Below are positions 31,290-41,870 of a stretch of 64,000 nt of DNA, piece by piece. How positions within the stretch are numbered: the stretch's first letter is position 1; each line of letters opens with the position of its first letter. Origin of the DNA: Meghimatium bilineatum (taxonomy: Eukaryota > Mollusca > Gastropoda > Stylommatophora > Philomycidae); assembly GCA_034231615.1 (NCBI GenBank), contig CM067317.1, forward strand, positions 17,188,264 to 17,252,263, read 5' to 3'. The notes below the pieces were generated by a model, which ran no database searches, was not told the DNA's origin, and saw nothing but the letters and a program-made list of their open reading frames with translations. The position numbers and the translations under genes were made by a program.

Positions 31290-32030
31290 GTTTGGTAAAG
31301 CAAGAAGACCTAATCCAACTCTAATGTCGAGCCTTCCTAAACCGGAAATATGCTCGCGAAGAGAAAGGGTTCTGTACCCGTTGGGCTTAGGCAAGAAAGG
31401 GACAACGATGGTAGTCCTGGCCCAACTCTACTGTCAAGGTTTCCTATACCGGAAGTACACTTGCAGAGAGAAAGGGTTCCGTACCCGATGGGCTCAGGCA
31501 CAAAAGGGACAACGATTTAGCCCTGGCCCAACTCTACTGTCAGGTTTTCCTACACCGGAAATACACTTGAAGAGAGAAAGGGTTCAGTACCTGATGGGCT
31601 CAGGCGCTATTGGGACAAGGACGCTTAGCTCGAGAACGCCTTGCTCTCAAACGCGTGGTGTGAGACTCGAACTTGGACAAGGGGTACACGATGTCGGTGT
31701 ATGACACCTCGGCTAAGAGGGCGAAAGAGCCAGGGTCCAACTCCTCTGTTTTCTTCCCCTAAGGAACCAGGCTCACGGATGAGAAACGGTTCAGTACCCA
31801 ATGGGCACAGGCACAGCACGCCCAATTACACGAGGCAAGTTCATAGACAGTGGGACACCTCGTTCGAGTCAGCCGAGAGCAAAAATCGTTTGGGCGAAGA
31901 GTCGTCACTACGCGTGCCTGGAGACAGATATAGAGGCTGTCACAGGCTAAGGGTAGCCCACCCGAATTGTCAAGGCATGCCGAAATCGGATGTGCTAGGC
32001 CTACAAGGCGCATAACGGTGACACAACGTA
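31290..32030. repeat. GC-rich domain with 106-bp tandem repeats
   Basis: The unit runs CCAACTCTACTGTCAAGGTT, CCTATACCGGAAGTACACTT, GAGAGAAAGGGTTC, GTACCCGATGGGCTCAGGCA and AAAGGGACAACGAT. Three clear copies lie at 31300-31610, and a diverged half copy at about 31790-31825 (GAAACGGTTCAGTACCCAAT). The GC content contrasts with the AT-rich surroundings. Two overlapping plus-strand ORFs (139 and 124 codons) carry no known motif. Identity unknown. Confidence 0.7.
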
Positions 32031-32109
32031 ATCACGCTCCTGGCGGAAATCGCACGGATATCCGTGATGGTTACAATGGAGCGAACGCAAAACAAACAAA
32101 CAAAATTAA

Positions 32110-32285
32110 AGAAAGGGGAAGTTGAGTTTAAGTGTCGTTGTCATATGATAACGAAAAAATCTGTGGTAATGACAGAAATATGAAATTTAGTCTTAAGTCT
32201 CGTCATCATATGATATAAAGAAATCTATGGTAAATGAGAGAAATATGAAAGTTAGTTTCAATGTAACGATCATATGATGCTAGTG
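32110..32285. repeat. About 66-bp tandem repeat, 2.5 copies
   Basis: Units contain GTCATCATATGATA, AATCTATGGTAAATGA and GAGAAATATGAAAGTTAGTT. Confidence 0.8.
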
Positions 32286-32840
32286 TGACAAATACAATAC
32301 TTTTCTCTATTTCTACGTTAATCCTTGACCGTCTAGTGGTTAGCAGAATGTAGTTTAACAGAACGCAATGCATCGAATCATTGTTTACAGCTTTGTTGCG
32401 ATATCTTTGCAGCCTGACATATCCGATTTTAGCACGGCTTGTGATACATTTATGAGTTGTAACACAAACCATTCCAAATCTTCTAATCAATATTTTGTGA
32501 CATGGAATTTTAGTGCTATAAATAATATTCTTTGCTCCCTTTTCGGGCCCGCCAATGAACGGGTGCACAAGACTTAAGGTTACATATATATAATATCAAC
32601 TTTCAATGTGTCAAGGATCTGTTTAAAAATGTTTGTTGAGTATTAAGTGCACATACACGCCTGAATGCTAGTGGATGGCTGTGACTTAGTTCTTTCTAAC
32701 ATTTTGTAACATTATTGTAATCTGGACTTAACACTATATACGTATATGTTTGATACATTTAATATGACTCGCTCTTCTCAATGTCACATTCTTCTTCCAT
32801 GGTATTGTTAATTTAGTTTCGCGTTAAGTTAGGATGTAAC
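32286..32840. other. Non-coding interval
   Basis: Nothing supported. Confidence 0.4.
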
Positions 32841-32844
32841 GTGT

Positions 32845-33010
32845 GGTCGAGAGGTTATAGCTTTGCTCGCACACCCGTGATGGCCAGAGTTCGATCCCTA
32901 GAAAGGACTGGGTTTTTTTCTGTCTGAGAGTAAATTTAAAAAAAAACCCGTACACGAGGTGGCGACAGCAAGGGCATGCAGCTATTATCCCACACGCCCT
33001 TCCAAACCTT
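32845..33010 (+). repeat. SINE E, tRNA-derived
   Basis: TGTGGTCGAGAGGTTATAGC fits an A box and AGAGTTCGATCCCTAG a B box. The body GGGTTTTTTTCTGTCTGAGA, AAACCCGTACACGAGGTGGC and GACAGCAAGGGCATGC follows. It matches 14190-14390 on the opposite strand. It is the best tRNA-like head in the window. Confidence 0.85.
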
Positions 33011-33250
33011 CCTGGAACTCACTAATGTCGTAGGGGAGTGAGACGCTCTGCAAATGAGGGCGGTAGCCATCTCCTCTCACCCGCAGTCTTTACTTCCCGG
33101 ATTTATCCGGTACCCATTTAAGACTGGGTTACCTGGGAGGGGTCGACCCGGGAGCCGTTGCGATCTGAAAAACATTTTTACCTTAACTGGGGAATGAACT
33201 CATATGCGAAGCCAGTGCGCTAACAACTGCACTAACGCGTCTCCCTTATA
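33011..33250 (-). repeat. SINE D (tRNA-derived), opposed to SINE E
   Basis: On the minus strand the head is GGAGACGCGTTAGTGCAGTT, GTTAGCGCACTGGC, TTCGCATATGAG and TTCATTCCCCAGTTAAGG. The body goes through CCGGGTCGACCCCTCCCAGG toward 33100. Homologous to 9655-9895. Confidence 0.75.
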
Positions 33251-34190
33251 ACTCCCAATGCACTATTGACAGTTTAAAAAATAAGTTAAGATTGTGTTTT
33301 TTGTGTGTCTTTTATCACACAGACATTTGTAGTTCTACGTTTATCTTTTATAAGTAAACCAATAAAAGAACTTGTGTTGATATATAAAGTTTATATTTTT
33401 CTTTGCATAACTAACTTCGACCTTCTCCCTAGTTTATAATGCTAATAAATCTTGATATAGTTATGTAAATCTGGCAAGCTGTTGTCTGTGAGTGAAAGAA
33501 GAACCAACACTAAAAAGAGGATGAAAGTCTCTACTCTCATATCTCATTCATACGAAGCACGGCCACAAATTTGATCTGACCGACACATGTCACAACCTAA
33601 CGTCTGCTCCAAAAACTAATCGTTAAGCTGTGATTACTACATAATAACACCTTTCGAATTTACTATTCACTGCAGTCTCTTATCAGTCAGTGATCTTTCC
33701 TGACTGTCGTTCCTAAGTTATTGATTTGTCTGGTCTTGCAAATTTAAATCACCAGTGTCAGGAAACAGTCCAACTCGCTGCAAATGTGGGGACTGCTGCA
33801 ACACAAGGCACATTTGGGTATAATCGGAAATAGCTTGAACTGTTATGAATAAGCACGACATACGTAAAATATATCGTTGCAATTTTATCCTCCCTCCCCA
33901 TCCACGTTATTTTAGGCTCTTTCATTTGGATTCTAATATTTATAAGCTGGACTGCGGCTAGGTTGATATACAATGACCATATGTACAAGAAAATATCAAA
34001 CATATCTGAGCCAGGCTGTAAAATACGGTTCTAAATTATGACGTTTTAAAAACTGTTGGCAACCGAGAACTTCTGATCTTCGAGAAATGAGAATTAGCGT
34101 AGCCCTTTCCTTTAGTTTGGAAAAAAAGTGTTCGCAATTGGTGACAATCCTTAGTGTGGAAAAGCAGGAAATTAGAGAGTGTGTTGATGA
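33251..34190. other. Non-coding interval
   Basis: Nothing supported on either strand. Confidence 0.4.
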
Positions 34191-34192
34191 AC

Positions 34193-34345
34193 TGGCCAAA
34201 CAACGTGTAACATGGTAACAACCTGATGTACCAATCAGCTGTCACCAAACAACGTGTAACATGGTAACAACCTGGTGTACCAATGAGCTGTCACCAAACA
34301 ACGTGTAACATGCAGCAACCTGATGTACTAATCAGCTGCCATCAA
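34193..34345. repeat. 49-bp tandem repeat, 3 copies
   Basis: The unit is ACCAAACAACGTGTAACATG, GTAACAACCTGATGTACC and AATCAGCTGTC. Confidence 0.95.
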
Positions 34346-34519
34346 AAGAAAGAATGATAAAGACACAGTGAAAACCTAACTTACTTTCACGGGATGAGTA
34401 TCACCTGCTAAAAAAAGATAAAACTAGTTATCACATTTCGAATCAGAACTGGAAACTATAGATAACTCGGTCATAAGTACACAAACCACTACTGAATCAG
34501 CAGAACATCGACATGATCG

Positions 34520-34930
34520 CCAAAAGAATGTTAATAAACAGTGTTCATGCCGACACTGTGTTACCAATGCGAGACCTTGACCCTGACAGAGAAAATAGAA
34601 CAAAAACTCGATGTATGCGAAATGAAGTGCATGAGAAGAGTATTGGGAGGAACAAAAAGAGATAGAATAAACAATGACACTATAAAAAATCTGATGAAAA
34701 CTATATCGCGCAAGAATAGACACATACACAAAAAAAGATAAATGGTTCGGCTGCCTAATCAGTATACCATCGATAGCCTTCAATAGAAGATCACCTAAAA
34801 AGAAAAGCAGGGGAAGACCTAGACGATGACATAATATAAATACTAGAATACCAAGGCGACACTATGGCAGCGGACAGTTATATAAATAAAGAAAACTTCG
34901 GCTCCCAATAACGCTTAGTGGCACAAATAG
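34520..34930 (+). mobile_element. LINE RT C-terminal fragment
   Basis: The plus strand reads CETLTLTEKIEQKLDVCEMK, CMRRVLGGTKRDRINNDTIK, then after frameshifts KWFGCLISIP and KKSRGRPRR. This is the sequence after the RT thumb (YGxETWTLT...CxRRVLG) to the GRPRR end. Several frame changes. Confidence 0.82.
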
Positions 34931-35094
34931 ATAAAACACGTTTTAAATGTGTTTGGACTACCTTATTATTTATATTCACTGCAATTTTACTCTCATCTGC
35001 ATTGATCTCATCTGCATTTTTTGTTAGAAATTTCTAATCTTGTTGTTAACTATTGTAATTCTGCTCTGTTGTGGCCATCATATCGATGTCATCA

Positions 35095-35290
35095 GAGAAG
35101 TAGAGATTAGAAATTTGGCGACATCCAATTCTTCTTCAGCGTTCCTTCTCAAATTCCCGCTGGATCTCTTTTGTAGCAGGACAATGGCCCTACCAGATAT
35201 CAAGCAGGATGTAGTTCAGAGAATGGAATGCGTTGTGTGGCAGTTTTATATTCGCCAATTGCCCGACACATCTGTCTTCGACAGCGACCT
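35095..35290 (-). repeat. SINE B, minus copy
   Basis: ATTCTTCTTCAGCGTTCCTT, CTCAAATTCCCGCTGGATCT, GTAGCAGGACAATGGCCCTA, GAATGGAATGCGTTGTGTGG and CCAATTGCCCGACACATCTG. This is the reverse of the 8325-8500 type, with the (GAA)n tail at the left. Confidence 0.8.
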
Positions 35291-35329
35291 CAAATTGATG
35301 TTGTTGAATGGAATTCCTCTCAACTTCTC

Positions 35330-35575
35330 TCATGATTGCTTCTCATCATCATTAAGTGCCTTCTCCGCACCAAAGGTTGGTTGTAACAGACCTCCAACAG
35401 CCTCTGTCTCTTGTCTTGGTGGTTCCACTCTGCTAGACTGTAAACTGTCCATCTCACGATGTTACTCTCCCCCTCATATCTCTGCTTCCCTCTTGCTCGC
35501 TTCCCTTCGTTTTTACCCTCAAGTAAGGTGTTCAACAAGGTGTCATGTCTTTTAATATTTCAAAAATATATTATT
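35330..35575 (-). mobile_element. LINE group 4, 3' end
   Basis: It aligns with 28815-29040 and 52130-52440: CATCATTAAGTGCCTTCTCC, AAGGTTGGTTGTAACAGACC, TGGTTCCACTCTGCTAGACT and TTCAACAAGGTGTCATGTCT. A SINE B copy abuts its 3' end. Confidence 0.8.
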
Positions 35576-35789
35576 TGTTGATTGCTTTTAGGTAAATGGT
35601 AAATACTGTTGACGGAAGTAAGCATATAATGTGGATATAGATAGGAGAAATCCATGTTTACAGTCAGTCTGCGGTACGTGCGCCTTTCACTTTTATAGAA
35701 TTTCACGTTAGCATAGTATTTTTATGCCACAGTAACAAAGGAGTAGATTTAAGTTCCAGGCCCTTGAATAGTCAATTCTTACTACACTG

Positions 35790-36035
35790 TGTGATGCCGG
35801 GACGCGAAATGGGAGTGTGATGCCAAGTGAGTCGTAAATGTAAATATGTTTTAGGGGGTGGGTTTGGCTATCCTATGACATAAATGAAAGCGATTCAAAA
35901 GTCTTGATAAAGTTGGATGTCTCAGCCAGAAAGGAGCATGCATTGCAGACTAGATGCAAACCATGACATAGCTCATACGTCTGGACTGATTCCTGTCATC
36001 CTGCTAACGAGCAGGAGTTTGAGAACGATCACAGA
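35790..36035 (+). repeat. SINE A, diverged copy
   Basis: GATGCCGGGACGCGAAATGG, AGTTGGATGTCTCAGCCAGA, ATGCAAACCATGACATAGCT and GCAGGAGTTTGAGAACGATC, in the family order. Confidence 0.7.
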
Positions 36036-36760
36036 AAAAGACCAAATTAAGTACTTCCACTGGAGATGATGTATAGCTTATCTAGCGCTAGTTTCAACAG
36101 ACTGGGAGGAAATAAACTCTAAGCGCACATGTGTCAATTATAAAACCGTTATCTTTTATGTGACTGCAAAATAGTTGACGTTCCTTCTTAGATGTGGGTA
36201 TTGTGACGTTGTTCATGTTATGAGTGTTGTACTACAACTATGTATGTCTTTATGATGTGCGCTATTTTAGTGTGAGTACGCTGTAATGTTAGTTTACAGC
36301 TGAACTGTAACAGCTGTGATGACCTTTTTCTATACGATGGCCATAATGTATGCCAGTGTATATTGTAGAGACACATAGTCACTACGTTTCACACTTGACT
36401 GCTTGCCGAGACACATAGTCACTACTGGGCAAGGTTTATGGGAAAAATTCCTCGCCCATATGTACTAACCTCTTCTCGGCTCTGTTGATCAGTTCCTAGG
36501 GAAAGCAATGCAAGCACACACTTGGAAACAAGAAGAACTGCACGAGATGCCAGAATATGTTTTAATACATCATTGGCTGCCTTAGGGTTTCCCCCTCCGT
36601 ACTTTCTGTAGGGCTTTACTCATTTATCCCAAGACACTCCCGTGCTAACGCATGAGACAGGGGGAACATTATTTAACAGTTGTACCTTATGTATATTACA
36701 TCCATTTTCAGCAATTAAAGTAGCAATATTTGTCATTGTATATTCTGTTACCTAACAGAT
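36036..36760. other. Non-coding interval
   Basis: A short direct repeat (GAGACACATAGTCACTAC at about 36368 and 36408). Otherwise nothing. Confidence 0.4.
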
Positions 36761-36764
36761 GTTT

Positions 36765-36925
36765 CATCAGTTGTTATAGATAGATTAGATGTTCTAGATA
36801 TATCAATTATTCTAGAGAAATCAGTTGCTCCAAATAGATCAATTTCTCTAGATAGATAAATTGTTCCATATAGATCAGCTGTTCTAGATAGATCAATTGT
36901 TCTTAACATTCTTCTCCCGTGATTT
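36765..36925. repeat. About 22-bp degenerate tandem repeat
   Basis: Units of GTTCTAGATAGATCAATT type. A 72-codon minus-strand ORF is repeat-derived. Confidence 0.85.
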
Positions 36926-37299
36926 ACTTCTTTGTGTGACTTCTTAACTTGACTCTTTCCTTCCAAAACCTACAAAAAGGCGCAGCTTTATTCCAAGAGA
37001 GTATTACATGTATTGAATTTCTTCTTTATTGTTCAAATAAATTCAAATGGTTACCTTTCTATGGTTACCTTTCTATGGATCTTCAGAGTCCGTGATACCT
37101 TCTCAACGGCTAATTAATATCTTCTTCATGACCCCTCCCCCCCCCGCAAATTCTAAAAATTGTAAAGCGATGTGACTTTTGGAGGGCCGTCTGATCTATA
37201 TTCAGAATCACTGGAATATATGACGATAATTATATTTCTATCAAATTTATTCGAATGGTTTCAAGTGATGGAAACATGGCAAATTCAATAATCTTAGAA

Positions 37300-37340
37300 G
37301 AGAGAAAAAGAGAGAGAGAGAAAGAGAGAGAGAGAGAATA
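37300..37340. repeat. (GA)n microsatellite
   Basis: GAGAGA tract with AAAAG interruptions. Confidence 0.95.
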
Positions 37341-37489
37341 TTGAAATAAAAACATTTCACCTGGAAATTAAACACCTGATAGATAATAACGACCTGGAGG
37401 ATTACATCGTTGCATTTACAGATATATAAGTGCGTCAGGTGAGAAATATGGAAGCTTATTTATAGCTAGGGCGTACTAAGATCGTACCA

Positions 37490-37977
37490 TTATTGAGCAA
37501 CATTATATGCAAAGCAACAACTACCAGCATAAATATATAAGTTGAGACAACAGCTACCAGCATAAGTATATAAGTTGAGACAACAACTACCAGCATAAGT
37601 ATATAAGTTGAGACAACAACTACCAGCATAAGTATATAAGTTGAGACAACAACTATCAGCATAAGTATATAAGATGAGACAACAACTACCAGCATAAGTA
37701 TATAAGTTGAGACAACAGCTACCAGCATAAGTATATAATTTGAGACAACAACTACCATCATAAGTATATAAGTTGAGACAACAGCTACCAGCATAAGTAT
37801 ATAATTTGAGACAACAACTATCAGCATAAGTATATAAGATGAGACAACAACTACCAGCATAAGTATATAAGTTGAGACAACAACTATCAGCATAAGTATA
37901 TAAGATGAGACAACAACTACCAGCATAAGTATATAAGTTGAGACAACAGCTACCAGCATAAGTATATAATTTGAGAC
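37490..37977. repeat. 33-bp tandem repeat, about 15 copies, with long minus-strand ORF
   Basis: The unit is GTTGAGACAACAACTACCAG followed by CATAAGTATATAA. The period of 11 codons gives a 167-residue minus-strand reading (37456-37959) of VVVSTYILMLV-type hydrophobic repeats. No start context, splice or homology supports a gene. Confidence 0.95.
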
Positions 37978-38069
37978 TGTTATTGTCGCTGTCCTACCAC
38001 TATATGAGATTCCACTTACTAGGACAACTCCGTATGCGGATGGTCTGAGGGTCTTGCTATCGCCTTAAC

Positions 38070-38135
38070 AGATCGACTATTGCACTATCGATCTAGCAGA
38101 TCGACTATTGCGCTATCGACCTAGCAGATCGACTA
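38070..38135. repeat. 31-bp duplication, 2 copies
   Basis: GATCGACTATTGC(A/G)CTATCGA and CCTAGCA repeated. Confidence 0.85.
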
Positions 38136-38460
38136 TATGATCATGAGGCACGTTGCGTGTAATTAAAAAAGCACACTGTTCTCGACGTGACAATTCCAGT
38201 GGAGATCTCAGAATCATGCAACATGTTGACCCTGCATAATTTGAAGGCTATCTTTAATGACGAAGAATGCATTGTTGGCTGCCCCATCCATCCGATCAAT
38301 GATGTTGCAGACCTTGGTTTCTATGGACACCTGACAGAAAAAAGGACGCTTGGTAGGGTAGCAGAAGTTCATGACACCAACAATGCGCGTTGCGGAATGG
38401 TAGACAAAGCCACAAAATCCATTAAATTTACCCCTTTCAGTAGGAGACTTCTTTTTAAAG
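38136..38460. other. Non-coding interval
   Basis: It contains the unique part of a chance plus-strand ORF (38187-38573) with no recognisable domain. Confidence 0.35.
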
Positions 38461-38461
38461 C

Positions 38462-38572
38462 ATTGAACATTACTGGTAGTTGGAACCTTCTGTCGCACAT
38501 CACTGGTAGTTGGAACCTTCTGTTGCACATCACTGGTAGTTGGAACCTTCTGTCGCACATCACTGGTAGTTG
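38462..38572. repeat. 33-bp tandem repeat, 3.4 copies
   Basis: The unit is CATCACTGGTAGTTGGAACC followed by TTCTGTCGCA. Confidence 0.95.
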
Positions 38573-38887
38573 AAACATTTGTGGTATGAACTTTAGCTCT
38601 GGAGAAATTACTTCATTACACATGAAATGTGAAAATGAATCATATAATAATATAATATTAAAACTACTAATTGCCATGCATGTCACTAGAGGTGATTAAA
38701 ATTGTTAAACAGTGAATTGATTGCCATGCTTCATGACCTTCAATGTAATGAAGCCTGTTGACGACCAATATCTCCGCTACTGGAAGGGAATTAACTATTT
38801 TTTCTGTAGTAAGGCCAGAGAAAGTCAATGTCAAGGTTTCTTCATGAATATAAATTGTCTGGCTCGTGGCTTTGTACTTTGCATTCA

Positions 38888-39150
38888 ACTGGAGTCACAC
38901 AAGATAATGTGGGACCAATTGGAGTCACAAAAGATAATCTGGGACCATCTGGAGTCACACAAGATGATCTGGGACTAACTGGAGTCACACAAGATAATCT
39001 GGGACCCGCTGGAGTCACAAAAGATAATCTGGGACCAACTGGAGTCACACAAGATAATCTGGGACCAATTGGAGTTACACAATCATCTGCGACCAACTGG
39101 AGTTACACAATCATCTGCGACCAACTGGAGTTACACAATCATCTGAGACC
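38888..39150. repeat. 30-bp tandem repeat (6 copies) grading into a 28-bp variant (3 copies)
   Basis: CTGGAGTCACACAAGATAAT plus CTGGGACCAA, then GGAGTTACACAATCATCTGC plus GACCAACT. Period 30 keeps both strands open over about 85-130 codons (GVTQDNLGPT), not taken as a gene. Confidence 0.95.
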
Positions 39151-39339
39151 AACTTGTCAGACAATATGGGACTTGAACAAGCTCTGGAGAACTTCCAATA
39201 AAGGAAAATGGGATAATATTTAAGGCGAAAGTAAAACTCAACAACATGGCAGAGGAAACACAAGTGACAAATATACTCTCTAAGCAGCCTTCTATCACCA
39301 CCATCATCGTCATCATTCTATTATCAGCCTGCGTCAAAT

Positions 39340-39412
39340 ACAATATCAATTGCTGGATTATTGTATCCATAGTGTTTTTGCTAAGTGATTTTTTTCTGGT
39401 CTATAGTAACAA
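39340..39412 (+). repeat. Diverged direct duplication, partner 40006-40082
   Basis: AATATCAATTGCTGGATTAT, then GTGTTTTTGCTAAGTGATTT and TCTGGTCTATAGTAAC recurs at 40006-40082 with an insertion. Confidence 0.75.
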
Positions 39413-39584
39413 AACAGATGTGAAAGCATGCAGCCTTTTCTTACACCAGATATTGTTTCGAAATGTTCAGTAATCAATCTGTTGTTCTTACTGAGCTTAG
39501 GCATTTTTGGTATAATCATTTTATTATAATCATAGTTACCAATGATATATCATGTATTGAACATATTGACAGTAAGTAAAATGG

Positions 39585-39740
39585 TTCGGTCACCCTATGA
39601 GAATGAACCCAAATCAAATACCAATAAGAGCATATAACAAAAGACTATCCGGGCGTAAAGATAGCCTGGAACAAATATGGACTAAATGCACCCCCGGCGT
39701 CACATCTGGCCTTGGAAAGACAGCTTAAGCTCCAACCCTA
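39585..39740 (+). mobile_element. LINE C-terminal fragment
   Basis: Across frames the plus strand reads RMNPNQIPIRAYNKRLSGRK, then GLGKTA-like. It shares the RMNPxxxPxR pattern with 57535-57665. Short and dead. Confidence 0.55.
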
Positions 39741-39744
39741 CGCT

Positions 39745-40455
39745 TAACAGCAAGTGTGAATGCGATCAAACACTATTCACACGGGAATAGACAATAGATC
39801 AATGAAAATCACGGGAATAGCTAAATGAGTCATTAAGAAGGCTTGGTTTCTCATTAGCCAATATGTCATATTGCCGACGGCCACTGCTACAGAGTGTCAA
39901 TAGAAAGGGCATTAATTATAGATAGGAATCAATAACTAACATGAACACTAACTAAACCAGGAAACAAAAGTGTATGTTGATATGATACTGTGAATATCAA
40001 TTATGAATATCAATTGCTTGATTACTGTATCGGTAATATCAGTAGTGTTTTTGCTAAGTAATTGTTTCTGGTCTATAGTAATAGACATATATGTTTTAGC
40101 TGGGACGAAAACGTGACTGAAACGATGCGATAGAAATCTAGGAATATGTATCATTTTCAATATGAAAAATTGTTTTTGTTACGGCCGTACTGGATCAATG
40201 GTCATATTCGTGGTTGATTATGGATTAGCTATCCACACCATTGTCACTCTCGCAATTTTCACAGCTTGTTAAATAACAGCAGATGTTTGTTAGATTGAAT
40301 ATAATATTTTTAGCAACAAAAGAATGAATGTATAGAACACGCGTAGCCAACATTTTTCCATTAAATGTCCCAATTTATGTTTTACGCACTAGTGCAAATG
40401 CACCAATTGACATATGTACCCACATTGAATTCAACATAAAATATTTTCATATAAT
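39745..40455. other. Non-coding interval
   Basis: It includes the second copy (40006-40082) of the duplication from 39340. Nothing else supported. Confidence 0.4.
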
Positions 40456-40461
40456 TCTGTG

Positions 40462-40640
40462 GCGGCGTGGAAGAGCGCGACTATGACGGTCAAGATACGG
40501 AGTTCGAGACCCACCTCATTAAAAAAGAAAAGGCAAACTACTTAACGTGCTTATAATGTCTAGGAAATAACTACAGCCAAAACATGCTAGTTTGATAGCC
40601 ACACCCTGAATAGGAAACGCTACCTATTTTATTCATACAT
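40462..40640 (+). repeat. SINE C, tRNA-derived
   Basis: The head GGCGGCGTGGAAGAGCGCGA resembles an A box, and GGAGTTCGAGACCCACC a B box. The body TGAATAGGAAACGCTACCTA is shared with the minus copy at 45185-45300. Confidence 0.7.
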
Positions 40641-40650
40641 GTATATTATG

Positions 40651-40656
<6 letters not shown>

Positions 40657-40722
<66 letters not shown>
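40657..40722. repeat. (TA)n microsatellite
   Basis: About 33 uninterrupted AT dinucleotides. Confidence 0.97.
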
Positions 40723-40725
<3 letters not shown>

Positions 40726-41205
40726 CTATTATCATGGAATAAGTTAATGTTGTTAAAATTCATAACAAAATATTGGTAATAGTTAATACTTCTTATATGG
40801 GTAGGTTTTCATTTTAATTGTTATCACTGTGTAATACCATTTATATTATGCAATGTGCCAACATTGGCGCATGCGTCATGGGTTAATCACTCTCACTCCG
40901 AGTATAGACTAAGGTGAAGGGACATAATTGAAAAAGGTTAGAAAGATACTCAATATATATACCAACAGATAGGCTGTAAGATGACTGAAGTCACTGTGCT
41001 GACCATACAATAAAACCATATTGTAATATTAGTTTAAAAATCAATCTGAACTATGTCACTAGGAGAAATAAAAACATAAAGTACGATTGTTTTATAAACA
41101 TTAACATGTACAATATGTTGTGTTTGAATAATATTTTTGTCTTCTAGTGACATATTAACAATTTATTCGTGAAGCTATACTAGTTATACATATGACCGTC
41201 TGTTG
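40723..41205. other. Non-coding interval
   Basis: Nothing supported. Confidence 0.4.
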
Positions 41206-41209
41206 TCAC

Positions 41210-41475
41210 GACCCGAAAGGGGGAAAAAATAGTAACACTGTTTAACTTATATGAATGTCATAAGAGACCCCTAAGGGAGTTTTGGGGTGGTGGTGGTTGT
41301 CCCATCCCATAATGCGTCCAAGTGACAAGGAAGCAATGCTAAAGTCGTACTCATCAAGCTGAAAGGCGCAGATGTTGACCATCTACGTTATAAAACATTA
41401 CACAACGCATTTTTGTCTCCGGACTGCTTCCTAATAATCTGCAGGAGTTTGAGAACACAGAAGAAGAAACATGCT
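41210..41475 (+). repeat. SINE A copy
   Basis: CACGACCCGAAAGGGGGAAA, AATAGTAACACTGTTTAAC, TGTCCCATCCCATAATGCGT, AAACATTACACAACGCATTT, CTCCGGACTGCTTCCTAATA and GGAGTTTGAGAACACAGAAG. Confidence 0.85.
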
Positions 41476-41764
41476 CAACCTCTCCACTATCTTCGCATTC
41501 TGGTTAATTTTTTCCTAGACATGAGGCACACTATTGCCGAAGCTAAACTACGACAGTAACTGTGATTTAACGCATTGGATCATAGACTTGGGAGATGAGA
41601 ACCAAATATTGGAATTGCTATTGGGAACTCCACTGTCACTTGTTATTTTACTGTCAAGAACTAGGATATTGCAAAGGTGTAAGGCTGGGTCAGTATCCTC
41701 GTATATGGAAATCTTCATGTTGTACATGTCAAAGACATATCTGATATCTTTAAAGGATATATGT

Positions 41765-41870
41765 GTGTTATGTGACGTATTCCTTCCAGAACGTTGTCTT
41801 CCCAATGAACTCTCTGAACCTCTCTCTGTCTTGGGCGATGTGGCTTGTATGTTTTCAATAAATTTCCAAG
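41765..41870 (-). mobile_element. LINE group 1 fragment (extreme C-terminus)
   Basis: TGTGACGTATTCCTTCCAGA, ACGTTGTCTTCCCAATGAAC and TCTGTCTTGGGCGATGTGGC match 60486-60570. On the minus strand this is the QDRE.FRE...TFWKEYVT end. Confidence 0.85.

Noticed and set aside
31285..32015. Two ORFs of 139 and 124 codons in the GC-rich block
   Set aside because: They overlap in different frames, follow the 106-bp repeat period poorly and show no domain. High GC alone lengthens chance ORFs.
32845..32910. Genuine tRNA gene
   Set aside because: The A and B boxes are good, but I see no complete cloverleaf or acceptor stem, and the sequence continues into a shared SINE body.
38187..38573. 128-codon plus-strand ORF
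   Set aside because: Its second half is a 33-bp tandem repeat and the first half has no recognisable domain.
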